Positions 63,827 to 64,000 of a DNA stretch of 64,000 bases are shown here, piece after piece. The stretch lies in NCBI RefSeq assembly GCF_900112245.1, contig NZ_FOYX01000003.1, forward strand, positions 62,001 to 126,000, given 5' to 3'. The position numbers and the translations under genes are program-made. Origin of the DNA: Maribacter stanieri (GTDB taxonomy: Bacteria > Bacteroidota > Bacteroidia > Flavobacteriales > Flavobacteriaceae). The notes beneath the pieces are model-generated. The model saw only the letters and a list, made by a program, of their open reading frames with translations. It was not told the DNA's origin and did no database searches. The stretch's first letter is position 1, and each line of letters begins with the position of its first letter.

Positions 63827-64000
63827 TTGGTTAGAACATTATTGGTGCTTTTGCTGATATGTGTTTTAGGTACCATCATTTTTTCATTGCCAATGGTACA
63901 AACCTTATTGGCACAGTTTGCTACGAAAAAAATTAACGATCAATATGGTACTCATATTAATATAGACCGTTTAAAAGTTTCATTAATTTCTTGGAATACA
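63827..64000 (+). CDS. TamB-like translocation/assembly protein (partial N-terminus)
   Basis: A frame running to the window edge encodes a hydrophobic N-terminal helix followed by LPMVQTLLAQFATKKINDQY, then INIDRLKVSLISW, the N-terminal pattern of Bacteroidota TamB/DUF490 proteins, which span from the inner membrane across the periplasm and help assemble the outer membrane. The gene's divergent position next to tsaD is also common. No in-frame ATG precedes the hydrophobic segment: an in-frame stop lies at 63797-63799. Candidate starts are TTG 63827 or CTG 63815; the TTG is used here. Confidence 0.6.
   Translation, partial: MVRTLLVLLLICVLGTIIFSLPMVQTLLAQFATKKINDQYGTHINIDRLKVSLISWNT

Overview
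The window is a piece of a chromosome from a Bacteroidota bacterium, almost certainly family Flavobacteriaceae (a marine genus such as Maribacter or Zobellia would fit, but I cannot fix the genus). The evidence is AT-rich DNA, promoter boxes of the Bacteroidota type (TAnnTTTG) and little Shine-Dalgarno, SusC/SusD pairs, a type IX secretion (type B) sorting domain on a giant cell-surface protein, and family versions typical of the group: LepB with a large insertion, NagB fused to a PIG-L domain, DUF5683, DUF6122, DUF4212, DUF4159 and a PG_1098-like methyltransferase.

Layout. 1-16959 is mostly housekeeping: the start of an NrnA-type phosphoesterase gene, a PhoD-like lipoprotein, ndk, a recF/lipoprotein/DUF721 operon, a TPR membrane protein with ribH and a small membrane protein, mutL with two rhomboid proteases and an exo/endonuclease-phosphatase family protein, then a long leftward operon parA-parB-DUF5683-dapB-lepB-WbqC-DUF6122, and udk with a FtsB/DivIC-like gene. 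17066-18295 is a Bcr/CflA-like efflux pump. 18451-22418 (leftward) is an acetate module: small DUF4212 subunit, sodium:solute symporter and acetyl-CoA synthetase.

22552-32574 is a murein (peptidoglycan) recycling locus built around a divergent promoter region at about 30802-31005. Rightward are a DeoR-type regulator and murQ; leftward are a NagB-PIG-L fusion, then, behind a terminator-like hairpin, a DigH-like GHL10 lipoprotein, an AmpG-like permease, NagZ, a CPBP membrane protease and anmK, with overlapping or nearly abutting ends. Together they could cut murein glycan strands, import the fragments, split off sugars and feed MurNAc and GlcNAc into fructose-6-phosphate.

32655-58586 is the accessory, surface-oriented part: a PQQ-type sugar dehydrogenase lipoprotein, a 2858-residue SprB-like repeat protein with a CHU_C sorting domain, a lipoprotein esterase, a membrane-anchored seven-haem cytochrome c, and two SusC/SusD pairs flanking a 1110-residue FG-GAP/ASPIC lipoprotein. 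No carbohydrate-degrading enzyme accompanies these SusCD pairs, so their substrate is unknown. 58992-63761 returns to housekeeping with a leftward set tsaD-rsmE-DUF4159-PerM-methyltransferase, and the right edge holds the beginning of a TamB-like gene.

The most notable observations are a near-perfect 21-bp hairpin followed by a second hairpin inside the first codons of ribH, several genes whose promoter box ends 3-5 nt before the start codon (candidate leaderless mRNAs), a NagB fusion lacking the usual catalytic-triad aspartate, a terminator-like hairpin 8 nt before the murein recycling operon, and the SusCD/FG-GAP/multihaem cluster. No rRNA, tRNA, CRISPR array, insertion sequence or prophage was seen.
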